From NCBI RefSeq assembly GCF_901709675.1, contig NC_051095.1, positions 22,233,456 through 22,297,455 on the forward strand: a stretch of 64,000 nt of DNA, read 5' to 3'. The stretch's first letter is position 1, and each line of letters opens with the position of its first letter. The position numbers and the translations under genes are program-made. The DNA is from Syngnathus acus (Eukaryota; Chordata; Actinopteri; Syngnathiformes; Syngnathidae). The notes beneath the pieces are model-generated. The model had not been told where the DNA came from, ran no database searches, and worked only from the letters and a program-made list of their open reading frames with translations. Shown piece after piece: positions 1 through 10,952 of this stretch.

Positions 1-115
1 CCACGCAGGCACGGGGAGAACATGCAAACTCCACACAGGGAGGGCCAGAGGTGGAATTGTACCTGTACCCTCTGAACTGTGAGGCGGACGTGCTAACCAG
101 TGCGCTGATCTGTAA
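1..115 (-). repeat. tRNA-derived SINE fragment, cut by window edge
   Basis: Reverse complement of the head of the SINE family seen in full at 37192-37562. The shared blocks correspond to the phrases about accession of two Pol III boxes, a run ending in tccgcctcacag, and gtttgcatgttctccc. The 5' head of the element lies near 115 and the rest runs off the left edge. It is diverged and non-coding. Confidence 0.75.
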
Positions 116-125
116 ATCATGTACT

Positions 126-417
126 ATAATATTAATAATGGTACTTGATTAATTTCAGATCATTTTGGATTAAGCCAATACAAAGTAGTATGTAAAAAAT
201 TTTCCCCAACAATATGATACATATTAATGTATAGTCTTGTCTTGTGAGAGAAATTTGATTTGCTATCATCATAGTTTTTCAAATGTTTCCACATGGACAG
301 TGTTTGTTATTATGAGCGAAAGGTAAAAAAGAGAAGCTAGCATCAATTCTCTCTCTCACGCATGCACACTCACACATACACTCACAAACACACAACGCGC
401 ATGAGAACACCCGCGCA

Positions 418-418
<1 letters not shown>
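126..418. other. AT-rich intergenic DNA, nothing recognised
   Basis: No gene, repeat family or conserved motif was recognised. The ORFs in the right half only reflect the adjoining dinucleotide repeat. Confidence 0.5.
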
Positions 419-502
<84 letters not shown>

Positions 503-511
503 ACACACACA
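419..511. repeat. (CA)n microsatellite
   Basis: About 90 bp of nearly pure CA dinucleotides with one CT interruption near 497. Long ORFs rich in His-Thr or Cys-Val across it are artefacts of the repeat. Confidence 0.97.
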
Positions 512-602
512 GAGATACTAATAATTTTGATACGATGGCCTGATGTCTTCTTATTTTATTATACCTGGTGACGAATTTAGCAGATTATAATATGGTGTGT
601 GT

Positions 603-920
603 GGCAGCACAGTGGAGCACTGGTTAGCAAGTCCGCCTCACAGTCCAGCAGTGCAGTGTTGAATTCCGGCTGCATTTGCATGTTCTGCCCGTGCCCTGCC
701 CCTAGGTTTCCAGGTGCTCCGGTTTCCTCATACATTCCTAAAAACATGCATGGTAGGCCGATTGACCACTTTAAAGTGCCCATAGGTGTGATTGTGTGCT
801 GGATGGTTGTTTGTGTGCCCTGCAATTGGCTGACAGTCGGCTCAGGGTATCCCCCGCCTACTGCCCAAAGTCATCTAAGACAGGCTCCATCGTTAAAACT
901 ATCATAATTAATGGACAAAT
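603..920 (+). repeat. tRNA-derived SINE, degenerate full-length copy
   Basis: Same family and order of blocks as the complete copy at 37192-37562: a tRNA-like head (tccgcctcacag), gcatgttctg, the ggtttcctc block, the 'tgccctgc...ttggctg' block and the 'cccccgcctactgccc' tail. Both boxes are mutated, so it is an old copy. The short ORFs across it are not genes. Confidence 0.8.
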
Positions 921-1592
921 GAACTCTATCTTGATAAATCATGTAATGCTTACATCGATCTGCCTGTGTCACATGGCTGTAACATGGCTGATCTGATTAA
1001 CAGAGTGGAGCTTTTAACGGGAACAGATCACGTAACATGTAAACACGTGACCGGAGATCTTTATGCAGAATGATTCCAATCAAATTGACAAACAACTCTC
1101 CATGTAAACCCATTTAATCTTGCACAAAGACTGCAGTTGTGCATGAAATAGGCTTAGACCCTTGACAATATCAGATCATGAGAAACTTCTCTGATTAGAT
1201 TGTGCTTGTGTGCAATACATTTGCGGTTTTTGAACGCCAACATTCATTGAGTTTAGAGTGCATGTGTAAGCCAGGCCTCAAGGTGTTTTTTGAGCGTATG
1301 AACAAATGTTCCGTGCATATGGAAATGCACTCACTATAATATTTTCTCTCAACAAATGGAATTGATGTCCTATTGATGGTCATGGTGTGTGTTTCATTAC
1401 TGATGCATTTTCAACATATACAGTCAGTCAGTCAGTCAGTCAGTCAGGGGTGCACATACATTTTGGGCGTTGTCGTCAAATGAGCACCAGAAGTTGTTGT
1501 TTGATGTGCATTTTTTTTCTTGACCCACCCACCTCATCAATGAACTTTTTGGCATCGCATATGGGCAAGGTACATCGTGAATATGTGTAGAT
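921..1592. other. Intergenic DNA with a short (CAGT)n run
   Basis: The only structure seen is about 27 bp of perfect CAGT tetranucleotide at 1421-1447. No coding signal was recognised. Confidence 0.5.
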
Positions 1593-1946
1593 CAGTTGTT
1601 CTTAACCTGGGTTCGATCGAACCCTAGGGGTTGGGTGAGTCGGTCTCAGGGGTTCGGCAGAGCCTCCACTGCAGAAGTCCGAACACCTGATTATCGTGTA
1701 AATTCGTGATGACGCATATCTAAACTGGTCTTGTAAAGGCAACAGCAGAAGTTACACTGATTTGCAGGTATGTTATTTGTTGTGAATTCATGCATTGTGT
1801 TGGTTTTTGTTCTTTAAACAAGGTGATGTAAAAAACATCTATCTTGAATTTGAAAACAATAATTTTATTTTTCACTAGTGGGGTTTGGTGAATGCGCATA
1901 TGAAACTGGTGGGGTTCGGTACCTTCAACAAGGTTAAGAACCACTG
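1593..1946. mobile_element. hAT-like MITE with inverted ends
   Basis: The left end reads cagttgttcttaacctgg and the right end is the near inverse, giving cagtggttcttaacct in reverse complement. A CAG start with this sequence is a familiar hAT-type terminus in vertebrate MITEs. The interior has no transposase. The flanking 8-mers (1585-1592 and 1947-1954) agree at only about half their positions, so the target duplication has decayed. Confidence 0.65.
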
Positions 1947-1954
1947 ATATAGTC

Positions 1955-2050
1955 CTAAAGCACAGACAAGTCTCAAAGGGCTTCACATGTGCAAAATTGC
2001 CAATTTTTCTCAACATCCCCTGATCTTAACTCCCAAGAGAAAACAAAAAA
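1955..2050. repeat. Interspersed repeat related to 31503-31640
   Basis: It shares the blocks gtctcaaagggcttcacat, catcccctgatct and ctcccaagag with 31503-31640. In fish genomes this sequence is usually a 3' tail of a LINE or of a SINE mobilised by one. No coding capacity. Confidence 0.6.
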
Positions 2051-3040
2051 AACCTTATTGGGGAAAAATGAGAAGTGTTAGTATTTGATAACTTACTGTT
2101 GTTCCCTACTGGAAGCATTGCTTTGTATCTTGTAACACACTGGAAAACAGGAAATCGCAAATGTTTACTGTGTTTTTATTATCGGGCCATTAAACTGCTG
2201 AGCCAAGAGCATTTGACCTATACGTATAAACATCTTCATCAGCAGAGCGTTGCTTACATGCTTTGCACATTACGTGAAACATTAAAAATGTTTCTCTGCA
2301 GATTTCACTGTCAGCAGGCCATCCAGGCATTCACTTCACTAAACCTTTTGAAATTTGCACTCACCAATTCTGAGTGAATGTGATATACTAACGGAAGATA
2401 TTAACATTTTGCAACAAGGAGTAAAAGAAGTCCTAACAGATGAGATCAGAGGTTGTTCAGACTTCCATGTATGGAGTTGTTGCCGCTGGATCAAAAGTGC
2501 TCACTCACATCACGTAAAAACAAGACTTCAAGAGCACAATCCTCACCACCACATATACTATACAACACATACTGTACATAAGAGGTGTTGAAAACTTTAG
2601 CAATTTTTCAGCATAGCATATGGCTGTTACTTGCCAGGTTATGATAAATTGCAGCACAAACACAAATACAACCGCTGTGGTCACCTTCCATATGGAGCCT
2701 ATTATCAACATAGCCTTTAAACAAAAATACAGATTACCTATTACACAAACCTCAATACCTTTTGCAGATACAATATTAACCTTTCTGTACCCATTCACAT
2801 GTCCTGATGCTCAAAATTGTCCAAAACAAATTATCATTGATATTGATGCCGATGCACAAAACTGGAACAGTGGAACCTCAAAGGTTGAACTCCGTGGAAA
2901 TTGTAAGTTTTGAAATTCAACCCTATTTTTTAGGAATAAATACGTCTCTGAAGACATGGTGGGCAAAGTATGGCTCAAGGGCCACATAATGATTTCTTTG
3001 TTCTTGAATACAGCCCAGCAACCTTAACCTCTACCAGTAC
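2051..3040. other. Intergenic DNA, nothing recognised
   Basis: Several ORFs under 100 codons occur on both strands but none has a recognisable family, splice context or composition. I see no gene here. Confidence 0.45.
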
Positions 3041-3045
3041 CTTAG

Positions 3046-3590
3046 CGTATTTTCCGCACCATAAAGTGCTTCGGGTTAAAAGGCTCGGACTACGAGGGCT
3101 ATTCTGTACTTAATCCACACAGAGCGCATGCATGCCATGACTTACGGCAAGTACGCCATTAAACATGCCAAGTTCCCTCTCGTCATTGCCTCGTCGTTGT
3201 CGCGTTGCTCTTTGGCAATGATCCCGCCTATCTAGAAAGCTTGAATTGTGCCTCGTGAGCATGTCTCTTTGTCGATGCCAATTTTGAGAGTTCTGATGCT
3301 GTTTGCTATGCATAAACCAATCGTGTTTATTTATCATTCGCAGCGGAGGTACATGGTCCATGTATAACGTACGGTTTTGTTAACCGACGTATTTTATGTA
3401 CAACGTAATCTCCTCTGATTGGTTCATTGGGCCGATATATTATGTCTACATATAAGTCCCTGTGTGGCAGCAGCAAGACAACATTTACAGATTTTGGAAT
3501 TCGGTCCACACAAATGGTGCACCTTATTAAAAGGCGCTCCTTCGGTTTTTGAGAAAATTAAATGCTTTTAAGTGTGCCTTGTCCTGTTGT
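3046..3590. mobile_element. Degenerate TIR DNA transposon
   Basis: The left end begins gcgtattttccgcaccataa and the right third (about 3515-3590) carries the inverse theme, including gtgcaccttatt and ggtttttgagaaaatta. This resembles the abundant fish elements whose ends read 'ccgtattttccgcactataaggcgc'. No transposase was found and the right terminus is eroded, so the exact end is uncertain. Confidence 0.5.
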
Positions 3591-4779
3591 TCTCCTACGA
3601 GCCTGTCTACCTGCCTCCCTGCCCACCTCTCTGCCTGCCTGCTTGCTTACTTGCCTGCCCTCCTGGCTTCTCCTACTTCCCTTTCTCTCAATCAAATAAA
3701 GTTCATGCTGCACCCCGTTGTCCTACCCAGTTTGTTACACAATTTAACTTTTGCCAGATCTATAAATGACCTGACCCATCAGTCTGATTTTTATTATCAA
3801 AAGTGACTTGAGAAGACAAACGTTTCACTAAAGCAACACATTTCACAATACTTGAGTACTAACACCACAAGTGTACATATTTTATAGTGTAAAGAGTAGG
3901 ATGGGAGAGTCACCAAAATGTTTTTATGCATAGGGTCACATGCACGTTTGCTCACCAACCCCTTGAGTGTGTTGTAACTGGAGCATTTCCTGCTACAATC
4001 AACTCACTGCAAGTTATCAGTACACAACATTAACATTCTTACACACCAAAAGGTGAATTATAAACTTCTGATAAATGTGACATTTAAAAGTTTTATTCAT
4101 GCGTGATGAATGAATGAAATGCATGTTTCTCACTTTACATGTTTTTTGGTGTAAACATGTTTGCTAAATGAAAACTAAATGAGTTACGGCCGGCCGGCCG
4201 GCCGCCCTTTCACCACAAAGGCTTTTCAACTGCGAAAATGAGTTTGTTCATTTCCACCAAGGCATCCGGATTTAATTTGCTAAGCACAAGGCAAACTCAT
4301 TAACATCTTGCAAAGGAAATGCTGCGGAATAAACAAACTCTATTATCACTTAGAAGGAATCACTTTGTTTTCATCTTGTTTGCACCTGTTGTATTTTTAA
4401 ATTGATAACATCTGATTTTTGGACAGCCAAGCCATAGCAACTCAGATGAATAAGGCGCATGTAAAAAAAAGCACATGTTGTACGCAAAGATCACTCTTCT
4501 GTATTCATTGTAGGCATGCATGAGTGTGTCACAATTAAAACAACATGGTGCAACTTGGAAATGAGCCTAAAAATGCCGTTCCAGCAAAGTGCACATTTAC
4601 TCCACTACGACTGTGATCAGTGAAGACAGATTAGAGTAGACTCTGACATTTCAAATAAATCTGTTCCATCACCAGAGGGAACTGATCAATAGAAGGCCGT
4701 GGGTGTCACCCCACCGCTGACAGTGGACTATGACTGTGTTTACTAAGTTAAAAGGATTTTAATTACGTTGATAATGTTT

Positions 4780-4781
<2 letters not shown>
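3591..4781. other. Intergenic DNA with a GGCC palindrome run
   Basis: A 16-bp perfect (GGCC)4 tract sits at about 4189-4204. A pyrimidine-rich CTGCCTGC-type run lies near 3600-3665. Otherwise nothing was recognised. Confidence 0.45.

Positions 4782-4855
<74 letters not shown>
4782..4855. repeat. (GT)n microsatellite
   Basis: About 74 bp of uninterrupted GT dinucleotides. Confidence 0.97.
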
Positions 4856-4857
<2 letters not shown>

Positions 4858-5323
4858 ACTGCATACGTTTTAGTCATTTTTACAGGTCCTAATGGATCAG
4901 TTTGTCAAAGCTGAATGAATGTTGCCGATTCTGTGTAAGAATCATCTAAGATTTCCTGTTAACTCACACAAAGTACTGTGGAAAGTTGATGGACCATTTC
5001 TTCTTAAGCAGGACGGCTCAAACATTCTGTGGATGTGAGGTTTAATTACTATGTATGTTCACATTTCCTTCAGAGTAGTGATACAGTTGGGCAAATAATC
5101 TTCATGTATTTTTTCTAATTTCACATTTTGTGGTAGAATACAATAATTGGCTTGTCAGATAACATCATCAGCATTTACACACATTATCATCACCAACATG
5201 AGTATAGTTAAACCACTGGAGGTCAGCACAAATACTATGTCTTCCTACAAACGATGACATCACCAGAAATGATGAACAGTGAAGAATTGCCACCTTCGAG
5301 ACATTCATACTAGATGACACACT

Positions 5324-5411
5324 GCAGAAGCAGCCACTTGCAGAAGCAGCCACTTGCAGGAGCAGCCACTTGCAGAAGCAGCCACTTGCAGAAGCAGCCA
5401 CTTGCAGGAGC
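5324..5411. repeat. 16-bp minisatellite, 5.5 copies
   Basis: The unit is gcagaagcagccactt, with a G variant (gcaggagc...) in the third and last units. Copies start at 5324, 5340, 5356, 5372, 5388 and 5404. It lies about 0.8 kb upstream of the cysltr1 start codon. A minus-strand ORF through it encodes a repetitive peptide but has no other gene-like feature. Confidence 0.95.
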
Positions 5412-6229
5412 GTCCTTCGACCGGATTTTGACATTAGGCAGAGAGGATCGGCCATTCGCAGACTGTGCATCAGACTGAAGTGAAGATCAAGCACGGTAAG
5501 GGAATCTTATTGGTGAGCATTCCAATTCAACTTAAATTCAGTTATACTTCAGCAAAATTGGTTTTGTTGCAGGAAAATTTGTAAAAAATGCACGAGTGAA
5601 ATGCTCCTATTTTGGAAGACATATTTCCTTTACGCATTCCTTCATTTGAAATGCATGAATGTTTAACTCATCGAATAATGGGGCTATAACTGTATGAATA
5701 ATACTTTAAAAAATATTTAAAATTGGTGTACTTAAAGGTTTTGCAATTCTATAATGCATCAGATTTAAAAAAAAAAAGAATCTTATTATTGATGAGCAAT
5801 TTTAGCTGCATGAAGCTCCCCTAAATACATGTGCATATGAATCTCATTAGTATGTGAAACTCTCAAGATGAGTATTAAACTTTTTTGTAGTGATTAACGT
5901 TTGGCTGAAAAAGAAACTTTGCAAAGCATATTTTTGTTGTTACAGTTTCTAGTAACTAGGGCACAAAGTCGCTTCATCTGAGTAGGGTTCGTCATCCACC
6001 CCAAAAAAAAGTGTCCTGAGTATTTTAGTCTTTTCTTTTTCTTTTAGATAGATTTTTAGAAAAGTAGTCTTTCTGATGGAATAATTACCATTTGACAGGG
6101 TGTCCATGTTAATCAGATTTTCGGGTTTCCTACTGTCAGCACGACAGGTGAAAAATCTGTGAACTAATCTGTCAACTGTGACATTTTTTGGTGTCTTACA
6201 TTCAATGTTATGATTTGTCCTCGTCTCAG
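5412..6229. other. Upstream flank or intron of cysltr1
   Basis: AT-rich DNA ending in a polypyrimidine tract and AG just before the receptor's coding exon. No upstream exon was confidently identified, so the promoter cannot be placed. Confidence 0.45.
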
Positions 6230-6232
6230 CAG
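6221..6232 (+). promoter_or_regulatory. Candidate tandem (NAGNAG) splice acceptor before cysltr1
   Basis: A pyrimidine-rich stretch ends in cagcag, giving two possible AG acceptors at 6229 and 6232. Both lie just upstream of the ATG at 6239, so either would leave the protein unchanged and alter only three bases of 5' UTR. This supports 6239 as the start rather than a codon further upstream. Confidence 0.55.
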
Positions 6233-6238
6233 TTGCGG

Positions 6239-7204
6239 ATGGAACAAGTTAATGAGATCCGCGGTGTAGAGAGCAACTCTACTCTGTGTCCCACCATCGA
6301 TGACTTCCGTAATCAGGTTTATTCCACATCCTACTCCCTCATCACGGTGTTAGGTCTGTCCGGAAATGGCTTTGCATTGGTGGTGCTGATCGGAACGTCC
6401 CGACCGAGTTCTCCGTTCCAAGTCTACATGCTCAATCTGGCTGTGTCCGACCTGCTGTGCGTGAGCACTCTGCCAATGCGGGTTGTGTATTACGTCAACA
6501 AGGGACAGTGGAACCAGGGAGACTTCCTATGCCGCATCACCTCCTGCGCCTTCTACATCAACCTGTACTGCAGCATTTACTTCATGGCGGCCATGTCTGT
6601 GACGCGTTTCTTTGCCATTGTATTCCCTGTGCAGAACCGACTCATGGTGACAGTGAAACGTGCACGCCTGGTGTGTGTGGCCATTTGGATTTTTATCTGT
6701 CTAGCCTCGTCACCCTTCCTGATGCTTGGCCAGAAATTTGACCCCGCCACCAATAAAACAAAGTGCTTTGAACCTCCGATAGGGCAAGATGTGTCAAAAG
6801 TAGTCATGTTGAACAATTTGTCTTTAGTGCTTGGTTTCCTCCTCCCCTTCCTTATAATACTGCTTTGCTATGCTGGTATTATCCACACCCTACTGTCCCG
6901 CACGTCGGGGGCTAGACGTCAGCACGACACGGGCCCTAAAGCCATTCGAATGATCGTCATCGTCCTACTAACCTTCTTAGTTAGCTTCATGCCGTATCAT
7001 GTGCAACGCTCCATCCACATACACTCCTTGTACGGCACTTCCTGTTCAGAAAGGATTGTTATGCAAAAGTCAGTTGTTGTGACGTTGTGTCTCGCTGCAG
7101 CCAATTCATGCTTTGACCCTCTGCTTTACTTTTTCTCTGGGGAGGGTTTTCTCAACCGTCTTTCCTCCATGCGCCTGTCACGATCAACTTCTGAACGTCA
7201 CTAG
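6239..7204 (+). CDS. cysltr1: Cysteinyl leukotriene receptor 1
   Basis: A 321-residue class A GPCR that binds cysteinyl leukotrienes at the plasma membrane and signals through Gq in known family members. Family-diagnostic stretches are close to mammalian CYSLTR1: TIDDFRNQVYST before TM1, FQVYMLNLAVSDLLC in TM2, LPMRVVYYV, IAIVFPVQN-like FAIVFPVQN after TM3, KCFEPP in extracellular loop 2, FLVSFMPYHVQRSIH in TM6 and FDPLLYFFSG in TM7. The DRY position reads TRF, atypical as in the mammalian receptor. The conserved disulphide cysteines are present (FLCRIT and KTKCFEPP). N-glycosylation sequons occur at NST (near residue 13) and NKT. The whole protein is in one coding exon; the ATG at 6239 was chosen because the frame upstream contains a splice acceptor and no ATG. 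The C-terminal tail is short compared with mammals. Confidence 0.95.
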   Translation: MEQVNEIRGVESNSTLCPTIDDFRNQVYSTSYSLITVLGLSGNGFALVVLIGTSRPSSPFQVYMLNLAVSDLLCVSTLPMRVVYYVNKGQWNQGDFLCRITSCAFYINLYCSIYFMAAMSVTRFFAIVFPVQNRLMVTVKRARLVCVAIWIFICLASSPFLMLGQKFDPATNKTKCFEPPIGQDVSKVVMLNNLSLVLGFLLPFLIILLCYAGIIHTLLSRTSGARRQHDTGPKAIRMIVIVLLTFLVSFMPYHVQRSIHIHSLYGTSCSERIVMQKSVVVTLCLAAANSCFDPLLYFFSGEGFLNRLSSMRLSRSTSERH

Positions 7205-7346
7205 TATAGAGACTGGCGTCAGCCGAAATCCCAGTGCCACTTCATTTATCCCCAACATGAGCACAGTCCGATAAGGTGAATGACACATTCAAAAAGGTTG
7301 ACTTCTCACCAACTAACGTATTGTAATTTTATTCACAAAAATTAAA
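7205..7346 (+). other. cysltr1 3' UTR with candidate poly(A) signal
   Basis: ATTAAA at 7341-7346 lies about 140 bp after the stop and would give a short 3' UTR. A longer UTR cannot be excluded. Confidence 0.45.
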
Positions 7347-7529
7347 GCACTGGAATCTGAAGACTCCCTTTGAATTACTGTGGTTACTGTGTTATTAAGA
7401 AAATATCCATCATTTCCTTTTCAACATCACAGTGGTGCAGCTGAGAAAGTATACAATCAAAATCGGTGGACAGTCGATCCCAGGGAAAATAGACTTGAAA
7501 AAATATATATAATAGACATTTAGGTCATG

Positions 7530-7968
7530 AATTGTCGTTTTGTTGATTTGGTTTTGATTCGATTTACTTTTGTCCTATTCTCCGTGTGCCATGTTTTTCC
7601 TGTTTTCCTCGTTAGGTTTTTGTGTGCCCCTGTTCTCGACAGCCCGGTTCTTTCTTTCTTCCAATCAGCTCCCTTAGCCACTCGTGTCTTTTCCAAGTGT
7701 TCCTCATTGTCTTGTCAGTTTGTTTGGATTTAGTTCCCTGGTGTCTTTCGGTCTTTGTTGGTTCATTGTTTGTCATTCCTGATCATTTGTTTGTTTCTTA
7801 CTCTGAAAATTTGTTTTGTTTTTTCGGCTAGATTGTTTTTTTTTTCAATATTCCGAGTTTTTATTTTTTTGCAATGGGGAATTAAATATTTTTTTAAAGC
7901 ACTCCTGTCTTGCTTTCATGCTTCAATGCTTCCCTGTACTTGGCTTAACCTTTTTGCAAAGCCCTAAC
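7530..7968 (+). mobile_element. LTR-like retroelement remnant
   Basis: T-rich sequence opening ttgtcgttttg and closing ccctaaca, with cctgtcttgctttcatgctt near the end. It is similar in style to fish Gypsy LTRs, whose 3' part carries a poly(A)-like signal followed by such a C/T-rich segment. Ends run TG...CA, but I could not see a convincing 5-bp duplication. Overlapping Phe-rich ORFs are not genes. Confidence 0.45.
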
Positions 7969-9796
7969 AATGCATTGGAGTCCTATTGACCATATGGACA
8001 GTGTATTTCCAAGTTTATTTTCAAAATATCACTAGAAAAAAATTCATTTTCCTGGCAAGGCACTGTATTGTCATAGATTTCTTTCTTCACTGCCATAAAT
8101 TTTACTTAAAATAAGAAAGACATGTTAGGCACGTTACAAATTGCAACCACCAGTCCATTTTCAAGTGCTCAAAAGCCCTTTTTTGACCAAAATGTATCAT
8201 AACAGTATCACTTGATCCTATGTGGGAATGCTGCAAGTGCCTTGCTAATCTTTTTCTCCTTTTACTAAAATTTACTTAACCTTGGGTTTCGTCTATATAT
8301 CATTTTATGGAACTTACAATAAAGATCAAACTATCAAAATAAAAATACTGTATACAGGCAGTTTGTTGTGAATGTGTATCACTGCAATATGTTTTTGCTT
8401 GTCATGCCCGAGGCCAGAAAGGTCATAAACATGACTACCCCATGCTTTTATTTGTGGTGAGTGTTTGGAGTCACATGGGTGAATGTAAATTGCAAGGATC
8501 GCCAACATGGTGCCTGCAGGCAGCGAGTTTTTCTTTTTTTTTGCAAACTTTTTGTAGGAGTGATCATTTGAAAATGAAATACTAGCTGTGGTTTATTAAA
8601 TTAGTGTTTCAAAATATATATCAATTTCCCTTGAACGTGGTATGTGTTTTCACTTTGTTTAATATAATTAATTGTTTATAATTGTCATATGTCTCGTCAT
8701 GTAGGTAGGTAAAGCCTCAGTTTTTAGTCTTGTCTTTTATGTTTTCATGTCCGCTGCTACTTTGTAGAAATCGTTTCCTCTTGTTCCAGAACCTTTATTT
8801 TGTGCTCTCGTCTTTCCACGACATGGGGACTTCTCCACCTCTGGTCCATTCCCTGTGTATAAATAGTGCCTCTTTAATTCTCTTTTGCTTATGAAATTTC
8901 CTTTCCTTTTCTAAAATAGTAATGAAGTTCTTTTGTCACAAGTGGATAGCCAATGAGGCCAATAAATATTCGTATGTTCAAAGCAAAAGGACACGTGTGG
9001 CTCCTCTAAAAAAAATACAATTATAAACAATTTGTATTAGAGAATAGGCAAATCGATGAAAAAAGTCATTATTGATCCTTGCACAAAAACAACAATTAGT
9101 ATATGTCTTTTACATTTTATTCTTATGCTAATATTTTGCAGGGAAAGTCCGCAAGAGAGACTGATTTTACCAACACTTGCCGTCGTGCAATGACGTCAGA
9201 GAAGTGGAATCAATCTTTTCCTATTTTTGGAAAGGAAGCACCTTTCTATCACTCCCTAACCTGATGACGTTATCCAACAAAGGTGGCGGAAAGGTGTCTA
9301 GTTTAGATTTTACTATGCGAAGAGGCCTCAAGTCTGCATCTATTCCTATCCTTTGTCAGATTGTTTGGCATCCTGCCATGTCTTTGAACCAGCCCATGTT
9401 TATAAGCTTGACCTTTATCCCCGATACGATAGCAAGTGTGTTTTTGTTTCTAGACTTCCAGAATTATTATTTTTTTCATTCCAGTATATGCTATGATCTT
9501 TCGTTGCTGCTTAACCTAGCTTTGGTGAGATTCTTAGTTGTTACCCTTGTATTGTTTGTTTTTTTCAGCTTTGGTATTCTGTATGTTTTTGATATCCTAT
9601 TAATTACTCAGTGATATTTTTTGTAAAACCTGTGAATCATTTTTTTGGGAACTTTTTGCATTTTTGAATAATATGTAATTCAAGTTCCATTTGAATTTGA
9701 GGTTTGTAAGTAACTGTTAGCCCTTCACATTATTCAGGAATGTAGGTATCAGTTTTAAAAAGTTAAGTATATTTTTCCTTAAGATTGCTTGACAAG
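7969..9796. other. AT-rich intergenic DNA, possible old retroelement pieces
   Basis: A tataaatag motif near 8859 and T-rich blocks at 8700-8960 recall an LTR, but no pair or duplication was found. A 145-codon open frame at 9177-9614 starts without ATG, is compositionally T-rich and matches no family I know. No gene is called. Confidence 0.4.
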
Positions 9797-9799
9797 TTA

Positions 9800-10098
9800 C
9801 GGATTGTGTCCACTTGGTGTTACACCAGCACAGATATTGTCCTTGTTCTTCAATAGCCCATCCTGATTATTTTCTATCCATCCATTAATTCTCTGCTTTT
9901 CCTCATGAGTCTCCGCACTCGCACTCATACCCATGGGCAATTTGCTCAATCGGCTGACCATGCATTTCTTTGGAATATGGGAGGAAACGGGGGCACCTGG
10001 AGGAAACAGGGAGAACATACAAGCTACACAGAATCAAATCCGCAAACTCTGTACTGAGAGGCGGACGTCCTAACCTGTCGACTACCGTTCCACCTTGA
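9800..10098 (-). repeat. tRNA-derived SINE, degenerate
   Basis: In reverse complement it shows the SINE order seen at 37192-37562: head with gtccgcctctca, the gtttgcggatt and atgttctccc blocks, then the cgtttcctcccatattcc block. The 3' body is partly lost. Confidence 0.75.
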
Positions 10099-10149
10099 TT
10101 ATTCAGCTGCATGTCCATTGGTAGTTGCTCAAGGGGACTTGAGAAAGTA

Positions 10150-10952
10150 CCGTGTTTTTCCATGCATAATGCGCCTCCGTGCATAATACGCACCCTAAAA
10201 ATGGCATGTCGATGCTGGAAAAAAGCCTGTACCCATGTATAATACGCACCCAAATTTTGACTCTTACTTAAGTCCGTAAACGTAAAATTATTTCAGAAAA
10301 AAGATCATCTTTGGGAACAACCGGATGTTATTCTGCCGGTCAGTATCACTGCGCATGCGGTAGCAAACTCGATAGCGAAGAAATGTTTCGGATTTGTGTA
10401 GGGCACATTGTGACAGCAAACGAGCAGGTGATCGAGCAAGCGTCTGATACGAGAGCATTGTGTTCGTATGGAGCGTGTTTGAAGTGAACAGCAGAGAAGA
10501 AAGGAACAAGGCAAAGTGTTGTGAAATAAAATATTACCTGTAATACACATTTAGGTAGAGAACTGAACTCTCGCTCTTTATATAGCTGACGTGTCTTGCG
10601 CATCCGTTCTGCGCATCTGTAATGGTGGCCTCCGTATGATGGCCTCCGTATGATATCCGGTTTGCGATGGAGATTAAAAAACAAACAATATTTGACAACA
10701 ACACACCATCAAGGGTTGCACCATCCCATCAAACGATGTGTCGTCAATTAGGAATTTTACTGACTAAGTGTGTTGGGCAGGATGGCTGAATGCGATGCGC
10801 GATTGACAACAAACAAGAAGAAAGGTGTGATTTCAAGTTTTATTTCGAGGGAGATTTTCTTCAATAATTGTTGTACCCATGCGTAATGCGCACCCCAGAT
10901 TTTAGGACAATAAATTAGTTACATTTTGCGCATTATGCATGGAAAACACGGG
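10150..10952. mobile_element. TIR DNA transposon, about 800 bp, non-autonomous
   Basis: The left end reads ccgtgtttttccatgcataa and continues tgcgc; the right end is its inverse (gcgcattatgcatgg then aaaacacgg), giving inverted repeats of about 25 bp with one gap. A subterminal motif, gtacccatgtataatacgca, recurs near 10873 as gtacccatgcgtaatgcgca. No transposase was recognised; ORFs on the minus strand inside it look fortuitous. The target duplication is unclear. Confidence 0.7.

Noticed and set aside
362-571. ORFs with His-Thr and Cys-Val repeats
   Set aside because: They are the translation of a CA microsatellite.
9177-9614. 145-codon open frame, hydrophobic C-terminal half
   Set aside because: No ATG at its start, T-rich composition, no family or splice context; the hydrophobicity follows from T-richness.
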